A DNA stretch of 64,000 nt. Source: Entoloma clypeatum. Lineage: Eukaryota > Basidiomycota > Agaricomycetes > Agaricales > Entolomataceae. Positions 29,741 through 41,595 of the stretch are shown here, piece after piece. The notes below the pieces were generated by a model. That model saw only the letters and a list, made by a program, of their open reading frames with translations, ran no database searches and was not told where the DNA came from. The stretch covers positions 4,588,001 to 4,652,000 of the forward strand of contig OY751489.1 of assembly GCA_963565915.1 (NCBI GenBank), written 5' to 3'. The position numbers were made by a program, and so were the translations under genes. Numbering within the stretch: position 1 is the stretch's first letter; every line of letters begins with the position of its first letter.

Positions 29741-32700
29741 TCAAAGGTGGTGGGTCTGTTTGTAACGACCCAGTGTTTCCTGAGCTCTTTTTAAGTTGGA
29801 TTCCGGTTCCCACATGTTATCGCTTGATGGGTATCCCATCCACTTGACCAAATACTTGTACCCTCTGCCCTGTCGCTTGTGGGTGAGGATTGCTTCTACT
29901 TCGTACTCGTGTTCTCCTTTGATCAGATCAGGAGGTGGGTTGTGGAAGTTCGGTCCGTGTGTGTCATTTTCCTGATAAGGTGTCAACAAAGAGGCGTGGA
30001 AAATGGGGTGGATCTTCCATTGTTCTGGAAGTTTCAGCTTGTACGTCAGGGGCCCGAGCACCTCGGAAATGGTGAAGGGTCCTTCTCTTTTGGGTGCCAG
30101 CTTTCTGGAAGGGTATCCGATTCGGAGGTTCTTCCCTTCTAGCCATACCTGTTCTCCTTTTCTAAATGGAGTGAAGCCTCATGTTGATCTTTCCGTCATT
30201 ACCTGACGGGCCAGTTCGTGTGCTGCCAGCACTTCATCTCTTGCTTGTTTCAGCTCTTTGAGCTGTTCTTCTACACTTGGCACATTTGTCTTGTCAAACG
30301 CCAATGGTATATCTCTCGGTTCATATCCCATCATTAGATAGAATGGGGATCGCTTCGTTGTGGAGTGGGTCCTCTGATTGTGACAGAACTCCATTGTTGA
30401 GTTGTGATCGTGCCATGTTTCAGGATTGTTCGAACAGAACATCCAGAAATAGATCTCGAGTTCCTGATTTGCACGTTCCCTTTCTCCATCAGTTTGGGGG
30501 TGATAAGCCGTGCTCATCATCAGTTTGATCCCTAGGAGTCGTCCTAGTTCTCTGAAGACCTGAGAAGCGAATTGCGGCCCTCTGTCAGACAGAATGGAGT
30601 CTGGGAGTCCGAATCTTCAGTATATGTGGTCCAAATAAAGCTTGGTGGTGAGGGTCGCATCGGTGGTTTTTGTGCAAGGGATGGAAATTACCCCCTTCAT
30701 AGAACCATGGTCTACTACGACCATGATACTGTCAAATCCGTTGCTCTCGGGCAGATCCATGATGAAGTCGATCGTCGTCTGGGAGAATGGTCTGGCGTCC
30801 TTTTGTGCCTTGATCGGCATCAATCTGGGGTTTGTGGGGTGTGTGTTGACTTTCATTTGTTGGCAGGTTGCACATCCTCCAACGTAATTCTTGATAAACA
30901 CGTACATTCCTGGCCACCAATAGTTTTGCCTAACCAATTCCAAGGTTTTTAGATGTCCCAGATGTCCGCTTGGCAGGGAGTCGTGATATTGTTTTGTTAT
31001 TTCCTGGCGCAGAGTCTCATCTGGTGGTACATAACATCTGTCACGGAAGAATAATATTCCGTCCCTGTTCTCCATTCTGATAAATGGGATTTAATCGGCG
31101 GGGTCCCTGATTCTTTTAGGGCGGTGATGGCTTTTGAGAAGAGCTCATCGTTTTCAGTTGCTTTTAGAATGTCTCCTTGTAGCTCAAGGTCCACTGTTTT
31201 GATGAAGATGTCATCTGGCAAGACAATGATGTCTTCGTTGTCCATATCTTCTTCGGGTATATGGTCCGGCCACCTTGACAAGGCATCAGACTGGATCATC
31301 TTTGATCCTGGGGTGTGTACTAGTTTGAGTTCAAACTCGGAGAGATACAATCTCCACCGTGCTTGTCATCTGTTCAATTTTTGGGGTTCCCGGTAATACG
31401 TCAGGTTCTTGTGATCTGACAGAACAACCATTGGAAATGATGATCCAAGGAGGTAATGCCTCCAGGTTTCCAGCAATCGGATAATTCCCAAGAGTTCCCG
31501 ATCATAGATCTCATAGTTTTGTTCTGCCGCAGAGAACGAGTGTGATATATATCCACAGGGGTGCCAGTCTCCATTCACATCTTGTTGGCGCAGTACTGCT
31601 CCTGTCGCCCATTTGGATGCATCAGATTCTATGATGAACGGTTTGTCAGTGTTCAGCATCAACAATACCGGTGATTTGATAATGAGTCCGAGGTATTCGC
31701 ATTGCCTGACTCCAAATTCGCATTTTTCCAGGTTGAGATAGAGATCGTTCTCTTCCATTTTCTTAAGTACGCGGAGTGTCCATTCGGTGTCGATTTCATC
31801 ATTGACCGAAAATATGAAGATGTCGTCCAAATAAATGAGCAACCATCCCTCTTCAAGTTCTTCTTTGAAAATTTCGTTCATCATCGCCTGGAAGGTGGGT
31901 GGCATGCCTGCCAGTCCAAAGAAGGCAACCAAGGGTTCGTACAACCCTTGATTGGTTTTGAATGCAGCCTTCCATTCATCGCCAGGTTTGATCCGTACGT
32001 TGTTGTATCCCCAACGCATGTCCAGTTTAGTAAAGACCTTTGCTCCTTTCAGTTTGTCCAGTAAGTCTCCAACCAGGGGTAACGGATACGCATTCTTCAC
32101 CGTTCCTTCGTTCAATCGCCGATAGTCCTGACATGGTCTGAGTTTATCCGAGTCCTTTTTTGCCACGAAGAAAAAGGGTGATGTCATTGGTGATTTTGAG
32201 GGTCTGATGTACCCCTTTCGAAGGTTCTCATCAAGGAATTCGTCCAATTTAGTTTGTTCTTCCGGTGACAAAGGATAAACCTTACAGTCTTTCGGGGTGA
32301 AGTCCGGTTTCAAGTCAATTGCATGGTCCCATGGTTTATGTTCTGGTAATCTCTCAGATGCCGCTTTCTCAAACACTTTCTGATACTGATCGTATCGTTC
32401 TGGTAGTTCTTTCTTTGGTTTGTCCGTGGTGTCCATATTGTGTGAGAGTTTCTGGGAGATCGAGGTTTTGGCTTGGATCCAAATATCCTCAATGGGTTCG
32501 TCCGTAGTGACATATGTCCTGAATAGGTCGAGGTCATCGTCTGATCCTTCATCTATCCTTTTCAGGATAGGTCCATTTGCCGGTAGAGCCTCCTTTCTTG
32601 GTTTAAGGGTCTCTTCATCCTCAATTTCTTCTATCATTGCATAGATCTTTTGTTCAGGTTTTTCTTTCATCCATGCAGCAATTGCAATGGGTTTCTTGTC

Positions 32701-33198
32701 TTTTGACGCCAAGAGCTCGTCAAATTTCTTCCTCATGACTCCTGCTAGGGTGTTCTTGAACCTGATAGTTTCAATATCCAAGGTTCCTTTTTCCCAATCA
32801 ATCTTCGGGTTGTATTGTTTCAACCATGGTAACCCCAAAATGGCGGTTTCCTTTCCAAGTCTGGTGACCAAGAATCTGACGTCGAGTTCTTTGTCATCAA
32901 TCCAGATTTTCTTCCATGTGCAATGGGTGATTGTTCCTTCTTTGTTCTTTGTTCCGTTCACATTGAACACACAAATGGGCTTTAGTAACGGGATAAGCTC
33001 CATTTGGTTGGCTGTGGCAAATTTCTGATCCAAGAAGGTTCCTCCTGCTCCTGAGTCTATCAGGGCGTTTATCTTTAGTTTTTCATCGATGCTTTCTCCT
33101 TCTCCTGACATTAAAATGGGGATCGAAAAAGATTTGTCATTCATGTCGGCTACAATTATAGGGGATAGGGAGATTGAAAACTGAGCGGGGGCTGACAT
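29741..33198 (-). pseudogene. H2 pol with in-frame 237-bp deletion and several breaks
   Basis: Starts MSAPAQFSISLSP (33198). Protease ALIDSGAGGTFL, RT with YLDD intact, then a jump from YLGLIIK to SPVLLMLNTDKPF that removes 79 codons (RT thumb and connection) without shifting frame. Stops at 31366, 30617 and 30179 are TGA where H1 has Arg codons. A frameshift lies near 31075 at SEWRT. Integrase zinc region (CATCQQMK), D, and [11 protein letters not shown] with the catalytic E are visible, then chromodomain EYEVEAILTHKRQGRGYKYL. Useful as the comparator that explains H1's two stops. Confidence 0.85.
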
Positions 33199-33212
33199 CG
33201 GTACAGGCCGCT

Positions 33213-34394
33213 TTATTGAAAACCCTGTTTCTCCATCTCGGAGATTAAGGCGTCTTGTTCTTCATTTGGTAAGTCTTTAAAAATGCCTTGGATATGGGCA
33301 TATGCATCGGAAGCTTTCTTGAACGTGTTGTTCGCAACCGGGGTCTTTCCTCCTTTGTGTGCATCAGCACAATGTCCTGTCTGATGGCAGACGAAGCACA
33401 ACCCTTTCTTGAAGTGGTCGTCTCTCTCTTCGGCAGTCAGCTGGTCAATGTCCATAGCGTTTGGGTCTGGGGCGAAGTGCGTGTTTCGGGGTGCAGGGTT
33501 ATAGTTAACCTTGAACTTCTTCTTTCCTCCATTGGGCCTAAGCCTTTGAGAGACTGCCTTGGCTCTCCTCCACTGGTTGTCCAATCTGGACGCTGTGGTA
33601 TACCATTCGTCAACCGTTCCTGGGACCTTGTCAAGGCCCAGGATCTTGTCTCGGAGCGTGTGTGGCAACGCCTCCATGAAATAATCTTTGAGGGATCGCT
33701 CCTCTGTGATCAAACTCTCTGCAACCCATAGTTTGAATTTTTCAACAAATTCATCGGCTGTCATGCCCTCCATCTTCTGCGTCTTCATCATAGTTAACGC
33801 GTCTCCTTCCTTGTCAACCGGGGAAAATGATTTCCTCAGTTTTTCGATGAAGTCTGTGTACTTTGGGTAGGTGGGCACTCCGGCGGTGGTGATATCTCTG
33901 TACCAAGACTCTTTCCACGGCCCGGCCGTTCCTCCTTTCATGTATGAGACCGTGAAGAGGATTTTCTTTTTTATCGGAGTTATAAACATCATCGTTCATT
34001 TCCAGTATAAGTTTGCATTGAACAAAAATTCTGACAGTTTCCTTCTGTCTCCATTGAAGATCGCCGGCGGGCTGATCTTGATCTCTTTGTCTGGGGTTCT
34101 TGCCTGAGAAGACATTTCTACAGGTGTTGGTTTCACTGGGGTGTCTGGGGTTTTTGGTCTGGGTGCAGCTACAGCAGCAGCTGGCGGCGGTAATTGTCTC
34201 GGGGAGAGGTAAGAGGGTGATGCGGGGTTGACTGGTATGAAAGAGGAGGTTACTCTTCTGTACGGTGTCAGTGGTTGTCGTGGTGTGATGGGTGCGTCAA
34301 CGAACTCCTGTTGGTCCTCTGAGTCGGACGAGACTCCAAAGGTTGATCGTCGGGAGGAATCTTTGCGTCTAAAACCGCGGTGGGTTGACGACAT
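33213..34394 (-). pseudogene. H2 gag, true ATG start, two compensating indels
   Basis: ATG at 34394 gives SSTHRGFRRKDSSRRSTFGV and a Pro-rich N terminus, then ISPPAIFNGDRRKLSEFLF. A lost base near 34003 brings a TGA at 33996; an extra A in an A-run near 33967 restores frame, after which the capsid and CFVCHQTGHCADAH continue to the stop at 33213. It defines the N terminus that H1 lacks. Slippery GGGTTTT at 33219-33225. Confidence 0.75.
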
Positions 34395-34397
34395 AGA

Positions 34398-34409
34398 TCA
34401 GCTTGACCT
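34398..34409 (-). promoter_or_regulatory. Self-priming primer-binding site of H2
   Basis: AGGTCAAGCTGA (element orientation), two bases from the LTR; the LTR holds TTAGCTTGACCT (34619-34630), pairing at 11 of 12 positions with 10 consecutive. Confidence 0.65.
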
Positions 34410-34411
34410 TT

Positions 34412-34965
34412 TGTTACGGCGATAGCCTACAATCGGTACAAGGTCCTAGTCACATGGGTTTGTACTGTTTCCACACAAGTCCCTCAATAGGACAACTTGG
34501 TCAAGAGCAACGAGTTCCTCAGAAGGACGACTCGGTTCGGGGTCTGGCAGAGCTAAGTCCTCGCAAGGCACTTAGTTGGAGAGCATTCAAAGAATAGACA
34601 AGTAAGCGTTGTATGCCTAGGTCAAGCTAAGGACCTCTACTCTAAGGTTACAGGTCTTATATACGTTATCCTATGGCTATAAATAAGTAAGTGCTGCGCA
34701 GGAGCTAAATAAGCCATTGGTTAGATAGATGTTTCAAGGAGGCTGTGGCATAGGAGTCAGAGATAAGGCCTCAAGGCCGTGAGTCAGAGATAACAAGTGA
34801 AAATGTATCTAAAAGAGGAATCGTCCGAGTTGATGTGAGTCATAGCGCTGATAGGGGGGACACGTGTCCCAGGGTCGTCAGAGTTAAGTGAAATGGGGTC
34901 TGATAAGGATTGAGGGTCGAGGGGTCATGTGAAGGCGCATAGGAAGAGGGTGAAAAAGTGTAACA
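34412..34965 (-). repeat. 5' LTR of H2
   Basis: 554 bp, TGTTACGG...GTGTAACA on plus strand, homologous to 20003-20559. Confidence 0.85.
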
Positions 34966-35002
34966 CTTAGGCCTCATGGGTTCGGCCCTAAGGGGGAAAT
35001 AC

Positions 35003-35471
35003 TGTTACATTCCGATCAATCCTGACAATTTCCGACCAATTCCGACACCTCCGACACCTCCGACATTTTGACTAATACTTATTATGCATACTTACTGTTA
35101 TGAATCTCATTACTATGTACATTACTTACATCCGACCATTTTACTTATGTTAAGAATCTCTGACAGCCACTTGTTATCCGACTCCGACGAAGCCACACGT
35201 CCTCTGACATAGTATTTAAACTTATCTAGAATTGTGTATTAGCTTCAGTTTGAATATCAACTTAGATTCGACATCTTACCTCCTGTCCTCTTTCCAACTC
35301 TTAACTTGAGTCCGACCTCTGACCCTCCAATCCTCCAATCCTCCAAAATAAGGACACCAACATATTAGTGAGGGCGCAACACACAAGTTGAAGCCAAGTC
35401 CTTGCCCCTACATTGCACACACTCCGACGCGTCTGACGTAGCTCCGACGTTTTGTCAATCAGTTCTTAACA
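35003..35471 (+). repeat. 3' LTR of element F
   Basis: 469 bp, aligned with 20683-21167 but lacking 16 bp near its end; most differences are CpG transitions. Three bases (TAC) separate it from B's LTR. Confidence 0.8.
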
Positions 35472-35474
35472 TAC

Positions 35475-35876
35475 TGTTATGCTTAACAAACCGTTCCAAG
35501 GTTCGGGCAGAGTATGCAGGAAAGTGGAAAGGCGAAGAGCAAAGTGATTGCTAAATCTAAGGAATCTACTATAGTACAAGAGGTTTATATAGGTACTGAC
35601 TATAGGCGGTAGCGGATGAATCAGTACTGCGGAAGGCAGTGCGCATGAGTAAGGCGACTGCGGAAGGCTATGTACAGTGAGTAAGCTGACTGCGGAAAGT
35701 GAGTCAGCACGGGAGCGAAGTATACTAAAGGGGATGACGAAGTAATGTAATGAGTCAGACTGGGAATCGAAGGTTGCGAAAGTAGATATTAGACATAGTG
35801 AGTTTGTAAGAGGACGCCGAGTCGGGCCGATAAGTAAAAGATATGACGTGGTCCTCATACCGTAGAGTCCGTAACA
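35475..35876 (-). repeat. 3' LTR of element B
   Basis: 402 bp. Agrees with C's 3' LTR except for two changes in its outer ~150 bp. Confidence 0.85.
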
Positions 35877-35910
35877 TGTTCCCCTCTCCAAGCTCTGTGT
35901 CCTCACAGAG

Positions 35911-36282
35911 TCACTGTCCCCATCCCTCGTTGTTGCCGGGATCGGACCAGTTCGGACTTTCCTTGAGGCTCCAATCATATATCAACTCCTCATTGATGGC
36001 TACGGCGAGTTCAAGGCCTTTGATAGCCAGCCGAATACGTCGATTCTCGATTACGAGGGTGCTGGTGTAGTTTCTGAGAATTTGTTTTTCCTCGGGACTC
36101 GGGGCGACGGGTAGGTTGGATAGCGAGTGGAGCCGGATATGCATCTGGCGATGGAGGCGGTCGGCAAGGGAAGTTTCGAGAGCGTGGATTTGGTCTCTCA
36201 TGGAGAGTGCTTCGTTCATGAGGGCGGCGATGGCAGGGTTAATGTCGGTGGTGGAGGTGGAGGTGACGATGGTGTTTGACAT
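35911..36282 (-). CDS. Element B ORF3, 123-aa accessory protein
   Basis: Intact ORF starting MSNTIVTSTSTTDINPAIAA (an in-frame extension to 36453 exists but is not conserved in A). Same order of motifs as in A: LSMRDQIHALETSL, MHIRLHSLS, PEEKQIL, NRRIRLAIKG, INEELIYDWSLKES, GWGQ end 34 bp from the LTR. Sits between the chromodomain and the purine tract. Confidence 0.65.
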   Translation of the reverse strand: MSNTIVTSTSTTDINPAIAALMNEALSMRDQIHALETSLADRLHRQMHIRLHSLSNLPVAPSPEEKQILRNYTSTLVIENRRIRLAIKGLELAVAINEELIYDWSLKESPNWSDPGNNEGWGQ

Positions 36283-36415
36283 GGCGGTGAGAATGGTTGA
36301 GAGGTAAAAGAAGAATGGGGTGGCTATATTGGGCAGGGAGAAGACTAGAGCGGGGAACTCGGTGTGTGGTTGACTGATGAGGTCGATACTGCCATGGGTT
36401 TCGAGAACTCGTCTT

Positions 36416-36997
36416 TTATTGTGGTCGAGACAGGTTCTGCCAATGGAAATCACGGATCAAATCTTGAGCGTTCTGAACATTAGCTCGAGGTTCCCATGTG
36501 TTCTCTTCTGGGCCATATCCTTCCCACTGGACGAGGTACTGGATCTTTCCGCGGAACTTTCGAGAGTCCAGGATCGTAGACACATGGTACTCTTCTCGTC
36601 CTTCGACAATGATCGGATCAGGGGCTGGTTTCTTTTTCTGGATGGCGTACTTCGGAGTTTCATATGGTGACAACAGGGTCTCGTTGAACACAGGGTGAAT
36701 CATCTTCCAAGTCTTTGGAAGATCAAGAAGGTACGCGCTAGCTCCTTTCTTCTCTAGGACTTTGAATGGTCCATGTCGGAGTGCATCAAGTTTCTTTGAG
36801 GGGCGATCGGTCCTGATGTTAGTCCCTTCCAGCCACACCTTGTCTCCGATGCAGTAGTCCCGAGACGGACTTCGCCGTGTGTCAACTGTCTTCTTCATCT
36901 GATCCTGTGCTTGTTTCAGCGCAGCATTGGCTTCTTCTCGTGCCTGTTTGAGCTTTTTCAAGAAGTCGTTGGCAGCCGGATTGGTATCTTCTAACAT
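36416..36997 (-). pseudogene. Element B integrase C terminus and chromodomain
   Basis: 193 codons: ANDFLKKLKQAREEANAALK, GDKVWLEGTNIRT, GPFKVLEKKGASAYLLDL and the chromodomain YHVSTILDSRKFRGKIQYLV. It is in a different frame from the upstream pol because of the deletion near 37146. Confidence 0.8.
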
Positions 36998-39000
36998 GAG
37001 CTCTCCCTTCCACGGATGTAAACCGTAGTTGAGGTAGAATGGGGTGTGCTTCGTTGCCTGATGTTCTTTGTCATTGTACTGGAACTCTGCGATTGTGATC
37101 CATTCAGCCCAATCATCCTGTAGATGGTTGACAAAGTTTCATAAGAATGCTTTAGTTCCCCGGTTGTCGGAATGAGGTGAAGCATCTTCAAATGTCTATC
37201 CATGATGACCAGAATTGCGTTTTTTCCATCAGATTCTGGTATCAGTCCCACAACGTCGATTCCTATGTCTTCCCATGGGTGACTTGGTGCTGCATGGGGA
37301 TGTAGCGGAGCATGTCGCTTTTGTCGGTTAATCTTGTTGCGTTGACAAGTGTCGCAACCCTTCACGTACTTCTTCACATCATGCAGTATGGTAGGCCACC
37401 AGTAGGTGCAAGTGAGGAGTTCATGTGTCCGGTACTGTCCTGGATGTCCAGCCACTGGTGCATCGTGTGACTCGAACATCAATTCTTGTCGTAATTGTGG
37501 ATCTGGCGGGACATAGACTCGTTCTCCTGCATAGGTGATCCCATTCTCCTGTTGATACCAATGAGGATTCTTTTTTAGGCCCTGCACTACTTCTGTCTCC
37601 ATGCAGTTCGAAGCCTTGATGCGTGCGATCCATGGGTTTTTGATGGTTGTGATGTTTCCAATTTTGATGGAATCAGATGTCTCACCCCCTTCAAAGAATT
37701 GTTCCTCCATGAACATCTCCATTTGTACCACATCTTCTGATTCCAACCATTTCAAGAATAGTCCCTCCTTGAGCATTTGGTCACTGTCCTGTGGTTCGAG
37801 TTCCCCTTCATACCAGGGTAAGCGTGACAGGATGTCCGCTTTCGCATTGGTCGTGCCGGGCACATGCCGTAATTCGAAGTCATAGTCTTGTAACTTCATT
37901 TTCCAGCGTCGCTGTCGTTGATTTAGGTCCTGAGGACGACGGAAATATTCCAGGTTCTTGTGATCGGTCAAGATCTCGAAGCGTTCCCTGGCTTCAAGCA
38001 GATAGTGTCTCCAATCTTTCAATGCTTCCACGACTGCCAGGAGTTCCTTGTCGTATATCTCGTAATTCTGTTCGGCCGCGGACATGGTCCGCGACAAGAA
38101 CGCGATGGGGTGCCATTTGTCGTCTTGCTTCTGAGAGAGTACTGCTCCAATTGCATAGCCCGATGCATCGGTTTCAAGCCTGAACTGTCCCTCTGGTTTT
38201 GGTAATGCCAAGACTGGTGCTGATGTAATTGCCCGTATGAGACCTTCAAAAGCCTGCTGCTCTGTTGGTCCCCAAGTAAATGCCGTACCGCCTGTGAGCG
38301 CGGTGAGAGGTTTCGCGATGTTTGAGTACCCTTCAATAAAACATTGATAGAAGTTAGCAAATCCAAGGAACTTCTGAACTTCCTTTTTTGATGTGGGTGC
38401 TCGCCAGTTTCGAATTGTATCCACCTTCTCAGTTTCCATCTCAACACGTCCCTCACCAACCACATATCCCAATATAGGACATTTCGTTACTTCCCATAAA
38501 CACTTCTTCTCCTTTAGGAACAAATCATTGTCCGATAGGATCTGTAGGATTTCTTCAGTGTTTCGCGTGAGTTCTTCCTTGGTTTTACCGATAACCACGA
38601 TGTTATCCATGTAGATCACGCAGATATGTCGGCAGATCTGGTCCCGGAATAGACTAGCCATGATTCGAGAGAACGTTCCCGGGGAGTTGCAAAGACCAAA
38701 AAACATGACCAATGGTTCGAACAATCCTCGACTGGTGAGGAAGGCAGCTTTCCATTCATCGCCCTCCTTAATCCGGACGTTGTTATAACCCCACATGATG
38801 TCCATTTTATTGAAGTAGACCGCATCTTTCAGTACGTCCAAGAGATCGGATATTCGTGGGAGTGGGAACCTGTCTTTGACCGTGAATTTATTGACCATGC
38901 AGTAATCTTGTACCAATCGTTTGGAGCCATCCTTCTTGTTGATGAAGAAGCAAGGGGAGGCATAAGGGGATTTGGATGGACGGATCTTTCCCTTCTGGAG
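36991..39000 (-). pseudogene. Element B pol: RT to integrase zinc region, integrase core deleted
   Basis: Begins inside the RT (IRPSKSPYASPCFFINKKDG) fused to gag at about 39000. Open for 641 codons from 38916. RT active site reads YMDN (Asn codon near 38602-38604) instead of YMDD. RNase H (ETDASGYAIGAVLSQ, LTDHKNLEYF) and the integrase zinc domain with CDTCQRN are present. At IPTTGEL (about 37146) it jumps to the codons for the QETDAFLRNF region in a wrong frame, losing the second catalytic Asp and the Glu. Confidence 0.85.
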
Positions 39001-40108
39001 TTCTTCTTCAGCTTGCGGCAGTTGCGCGCGATATGGCCTTCTTGGTCACAGTTGAAACACTTGCGACCATCTTTCTTCTTTGGAGTGCTACAGTCTTTAG
39101 CCAGATGACCGAAGTGTTGACAGTTGTAGCAATGGGCTACTCCTGCTTTGTCGATCTCCATGGCCTTGCCCTGACCACCATAAGTGGTACCCGATCCGGT
39201 GCGCATGTCGCCGCCACCTCGGATGACCAGTGCGTGTCCTTCCATCTGTCGTCCCTTGTTTCGGATCTCCTTTGCATAATCGGTGTACGTCTTGCCATCG
39301 CTAGCCACTTGTTCAGAGATTCTGCGGTTGACGTTTTTCTCTAGGATGTATTTCCCAGTTTCTTCGCCAAGGTTTGACAGTTTCAAGAGTTCTTTGAATT
39401 CATCCAAGAATTCATCAACGGTACGTTTCTCTTGTTTCAGGACTTTGAGTCTTGCTTTGGCAGCGACCGACTTGTTGGCGATGGAGAATCGTGTGGTGAT
39501 ATCATCGGAAAAACCTAGCCAGGTGATGTTCTCGTTGTCAGCGGTAAGAGCGTCTAACTTGTTACTGGCCCAGTGTCTGCCGGACCCTTCCATCATGCGG
39601 GATAGTACCGCAAGAATCTTTTGATCGTCTGTGAGGCTCTTTTGGAACCTGATGTATAGTTTGGTGGCTTTCCACCACTCGTCAAAGGTGTATCTGTCCT
39701 TGAACATCCCAGGATCCTTGATGATCTTGGATGTATCCATTGTTTGTACAGCCGGAGCTTCTGCCATGTTTAGAGTCTGCGGAGGAGAAGAGGAGTCGGG
39801 TTGTTGGGATGAAGATGGGGTTCGGGATACAGGTAAGGATTGAAAATGAGTCCCTGTTCTAGGCGTCTGTTCGATATCTGACTGCGCGGAGTCAAAAGTA
39901 AATTCGTCAGGGGACTCGTCGGCGGAATCGGTGGCAAAACGTTCAGAGTATTTCCTCTGTAAATCTCTAAGGAATCTCTGTTCCTGCGTGTCTGTTGGTC
40001 TCGAGAAGGGGTCAAGTCTCTCGTTTCGTGCCCAGCGGTTGTACTGTACTCAGTCTGTTGTTCTTCGGTGGTGAAGTGGGTGTAGATCTGCTGCTTCGAG
40101 TAAGACAT
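38829..40108 (-). pseudogene. Element B gag, frameshifted N terminus, fused to RT
   Basis: ATG 40108 starts SYSKQQIYTHFTTEE. A 5-bp tandem duplication (AGTAC) near 40051 shifts the frame. From 39767 (MAEAPAVQTMD) it is open through the capsid and knuckles CYNCQHFGHLAKDC and CFNCDQEGHIARNC, then runs out of frame into RT sequence after about 39000. Confidence 0.75.
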
Positions 40109-40256
40109 GATGATGTGGCTCTGGGACGTCTCGATGTGAGCGTCCTAATCAATCTTCTGATAACGGTTGTCTGGACACCGATAAACTCTCTGATCTCTGT
40201 GATCCGACCTGTTTCTGAGGTCCTTCTTGAACGCGAAAGCTTTCGAGTTTATTCTG

Positions 40257-40505
40257 TCAGGCGTTGTAACGCGCGATCTGGTGTTGTCGAGCAAGATGGA
40301 TGCTCTCTGCTATCTCGCCGTGGGGGCGATGCTCGTCATTGTCTAGTTCTTCGTCAAGCACCTGCTGTAGGATGCGACGGATCTCCGATTCAATGTACTG
40401 CTGGATGAGTGTAAAATCGATACTGTCTCGAGAACTTAGCTCCTCCTGTCGGGCTTCTGGCGTGCTGAATGGGTTACTGGTAAAGTCTTCAAAGAAGCGC
40501 GACAT
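40257..40505 (-). pseudogene. Element B ORF0 (truncated by TGA)
   Basis: 82 codons starting MSRFFEDFTSNPFSTPEARQ. TGA follows Asn-Ala where element A has an Arg codon (CGA). Confidence 0.5.
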
Positions 40506-40552
40506 CTTGACTCGTCTGGTAGTTGCTCTCTTCGCTCTGGGCGAACCTAATG

Positions 40553-40563
40553 AGATTTAGCAA
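40553..40563 (-). promoter_or_regulatory. Self-priming primer-binding site of B
   Basis: TTGCTAAATCT, two bases from the 5' LTR (40566), complement of AGATTTAGCAA in the LTR. Confidence 0.7.
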
Positions 40564-40565
40564 CT

Positions 40566-40967
40566 TGTTATGCTTAACAAACCATTCCAAGGTTCGGGCA
40601 GAGTATGCAGGAAAGTGGAAAGGCGAAGAGCAAAGTGATTGCTAAATCTAAGGAATCTACTATAGTACAAGAGGTTTATATAGGTACTGACTATAGGTGG
40701 TAGCGGATGAGTCAGTACTGCGGAAGGCAGTGCGCATGAGTAAGGCGACTGTGGAAGGCTATGTACAGTGAGTAAGCTGACTGCGGAAAGCGAGTCAGCG
40801 CGGGAGCGAAGTATACTAAAGGGGATGACGAAGTAATGTAATGAGTCAGACTGGAAATCAAAGGTTGCGAAAGTAGACATTAGACATAGTAAGCTCGTAA
40901 GAGGGCACCGAGTCGGGCCGATAAGTAAAAGATATGACGTGGTCCTCATACCGTAGAGTCCGTAACA
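40566..40967 (-). repeat. 5' LTR of element B
   Basis: 402 bp, mirror of 45164-45565. Confidence 0.85.
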
Positions 40968-41261
40968 TGGATATACATTGAATATAATCTACTTTAGTAT
41001 TAATAGAATATTGTAAACAAAGATTCTGGTATTATTTAAATATATTTTCAAATACTGCAAGAAAGTCTATTGAATATTTGGCAGATGAATATCAAAGATA
41101 TATGAAAATCAAATGGTCACAGTACCTTTTGGATAGAAAATACAATATGTTCATGTGGAGTTGTGTAAAAATATTGAAAAGTGAGATCAAATTATTATCT
41201 TAAGTTTGGAGATGGAATACATAGCAAATATCAAAAAAAAAAAAAAAAGCAAATACATGGA
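40968..41261. other. AT-rich spacer of the inverted repeat, left arm
   Basis: Mirrored at 44871-45163. Contains a 16-bp poly(A) at 41233-41248. No gene. Confidence 0.6.
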
Positions 41262-41550
41262 CACTGGATGCAGTCAATGATATTTAGTGCTGAATTATTC
41301 AAAAAGTATTCAAAAAATATTCCAATTTTTATTATGATTTTTTTTACATCTTTTTATTCCAAAAGATCTTGCAAGTATTCAATACAAATATCACTACAAG
41401 AGACAACAATACCTGGAGGTGACATTTGTATTCAATATTTCCAAGATTCTTTTGCAAAAAAGATGTAAAGAAATTCATGATAAAAATTGGAATATTTTTT
41501 AAATACTTTTTGAATAGTTTAGCACCAAGTATCATTCACTGCATCCAGTG
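41262..41550. mobile_element. CACTG-ended MITE, 289 bp, long inverted repeats
   Basis: CACTGGATGCAGT...ACTGCATCCAGTG, with arms complementary for about 90 bp or more and the trinucleotide GGA on both sides (41259-41261, 41551-41553). CACTG ends and a 3-bp duplication fit the CACTA (EnSpm) superfamily. Non-coding. Confidence 0.65.
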
Positions 41551-41595
41551 GGATCACTCACAGCCCATGTACAACCCATGCATGGGCTTGAGGTT

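Larger units (their letters stand above)
28863..34965 (-). mobile_element. Element H2: Ty3/gypsy, H1 family, inserted in F, 3' LTR almost entirely lost
   Basis: Flanked by CTTAG on both sides (28858-28862, 34966-34970). On the right is the complete 5' LTR. On the left only its outermost 10 bp (TGTTACGGCG, 28863-28872) survive, fused straight into ORF3, so a deletion took the rest of the 3' LTR, the purine tract and the ORF3 end. It shares gag, pol and ORF3 with H1 but has more damage. Confidence 0.85.
20683..35471 (+). mobile_element. Element F: Ty3/gypsy chromovirus carrying an antisense gene, split by Tc1 and H2 insertions
   Basis: 5' LTR 20683-21167; gag interrupted at a TA by a Tc1 transposon; pol to about 27735; minus-strand gene G (27762-28794); H2 inserted with CTTAG duplication; then GCCTCATGGG, a purine tract AAGGGGGAAATAC (34990-35002) and the 3' LTR 35003-35471. 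Removing the inserts leaves about 7.06 kb. Left flank TACTT; right flank begins TAC before B's LTR, compatible with the same duplication. The LTRs differ by roughly 5-6% plus a 16-bp indel. Confidence 0.8.
35475..40967 (-). mobile_element. Element B: gypsy copy forming the left arm of a large inverted repeat
   Basis: 402-bp LTRs at 35475-35876 and 40566-40967. Near-identical to element C in reverse (position x pairs with about 86131-x). Right flank TGGAT is the complement of C's TSD ATCCA, but the left flank is F's LTR plus TAC, so B's original outer flank (about 407 bp, still present outside C) is missing. Internal deletions remove protease, RT fingers and the integrase core. Confidence 0.88.
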
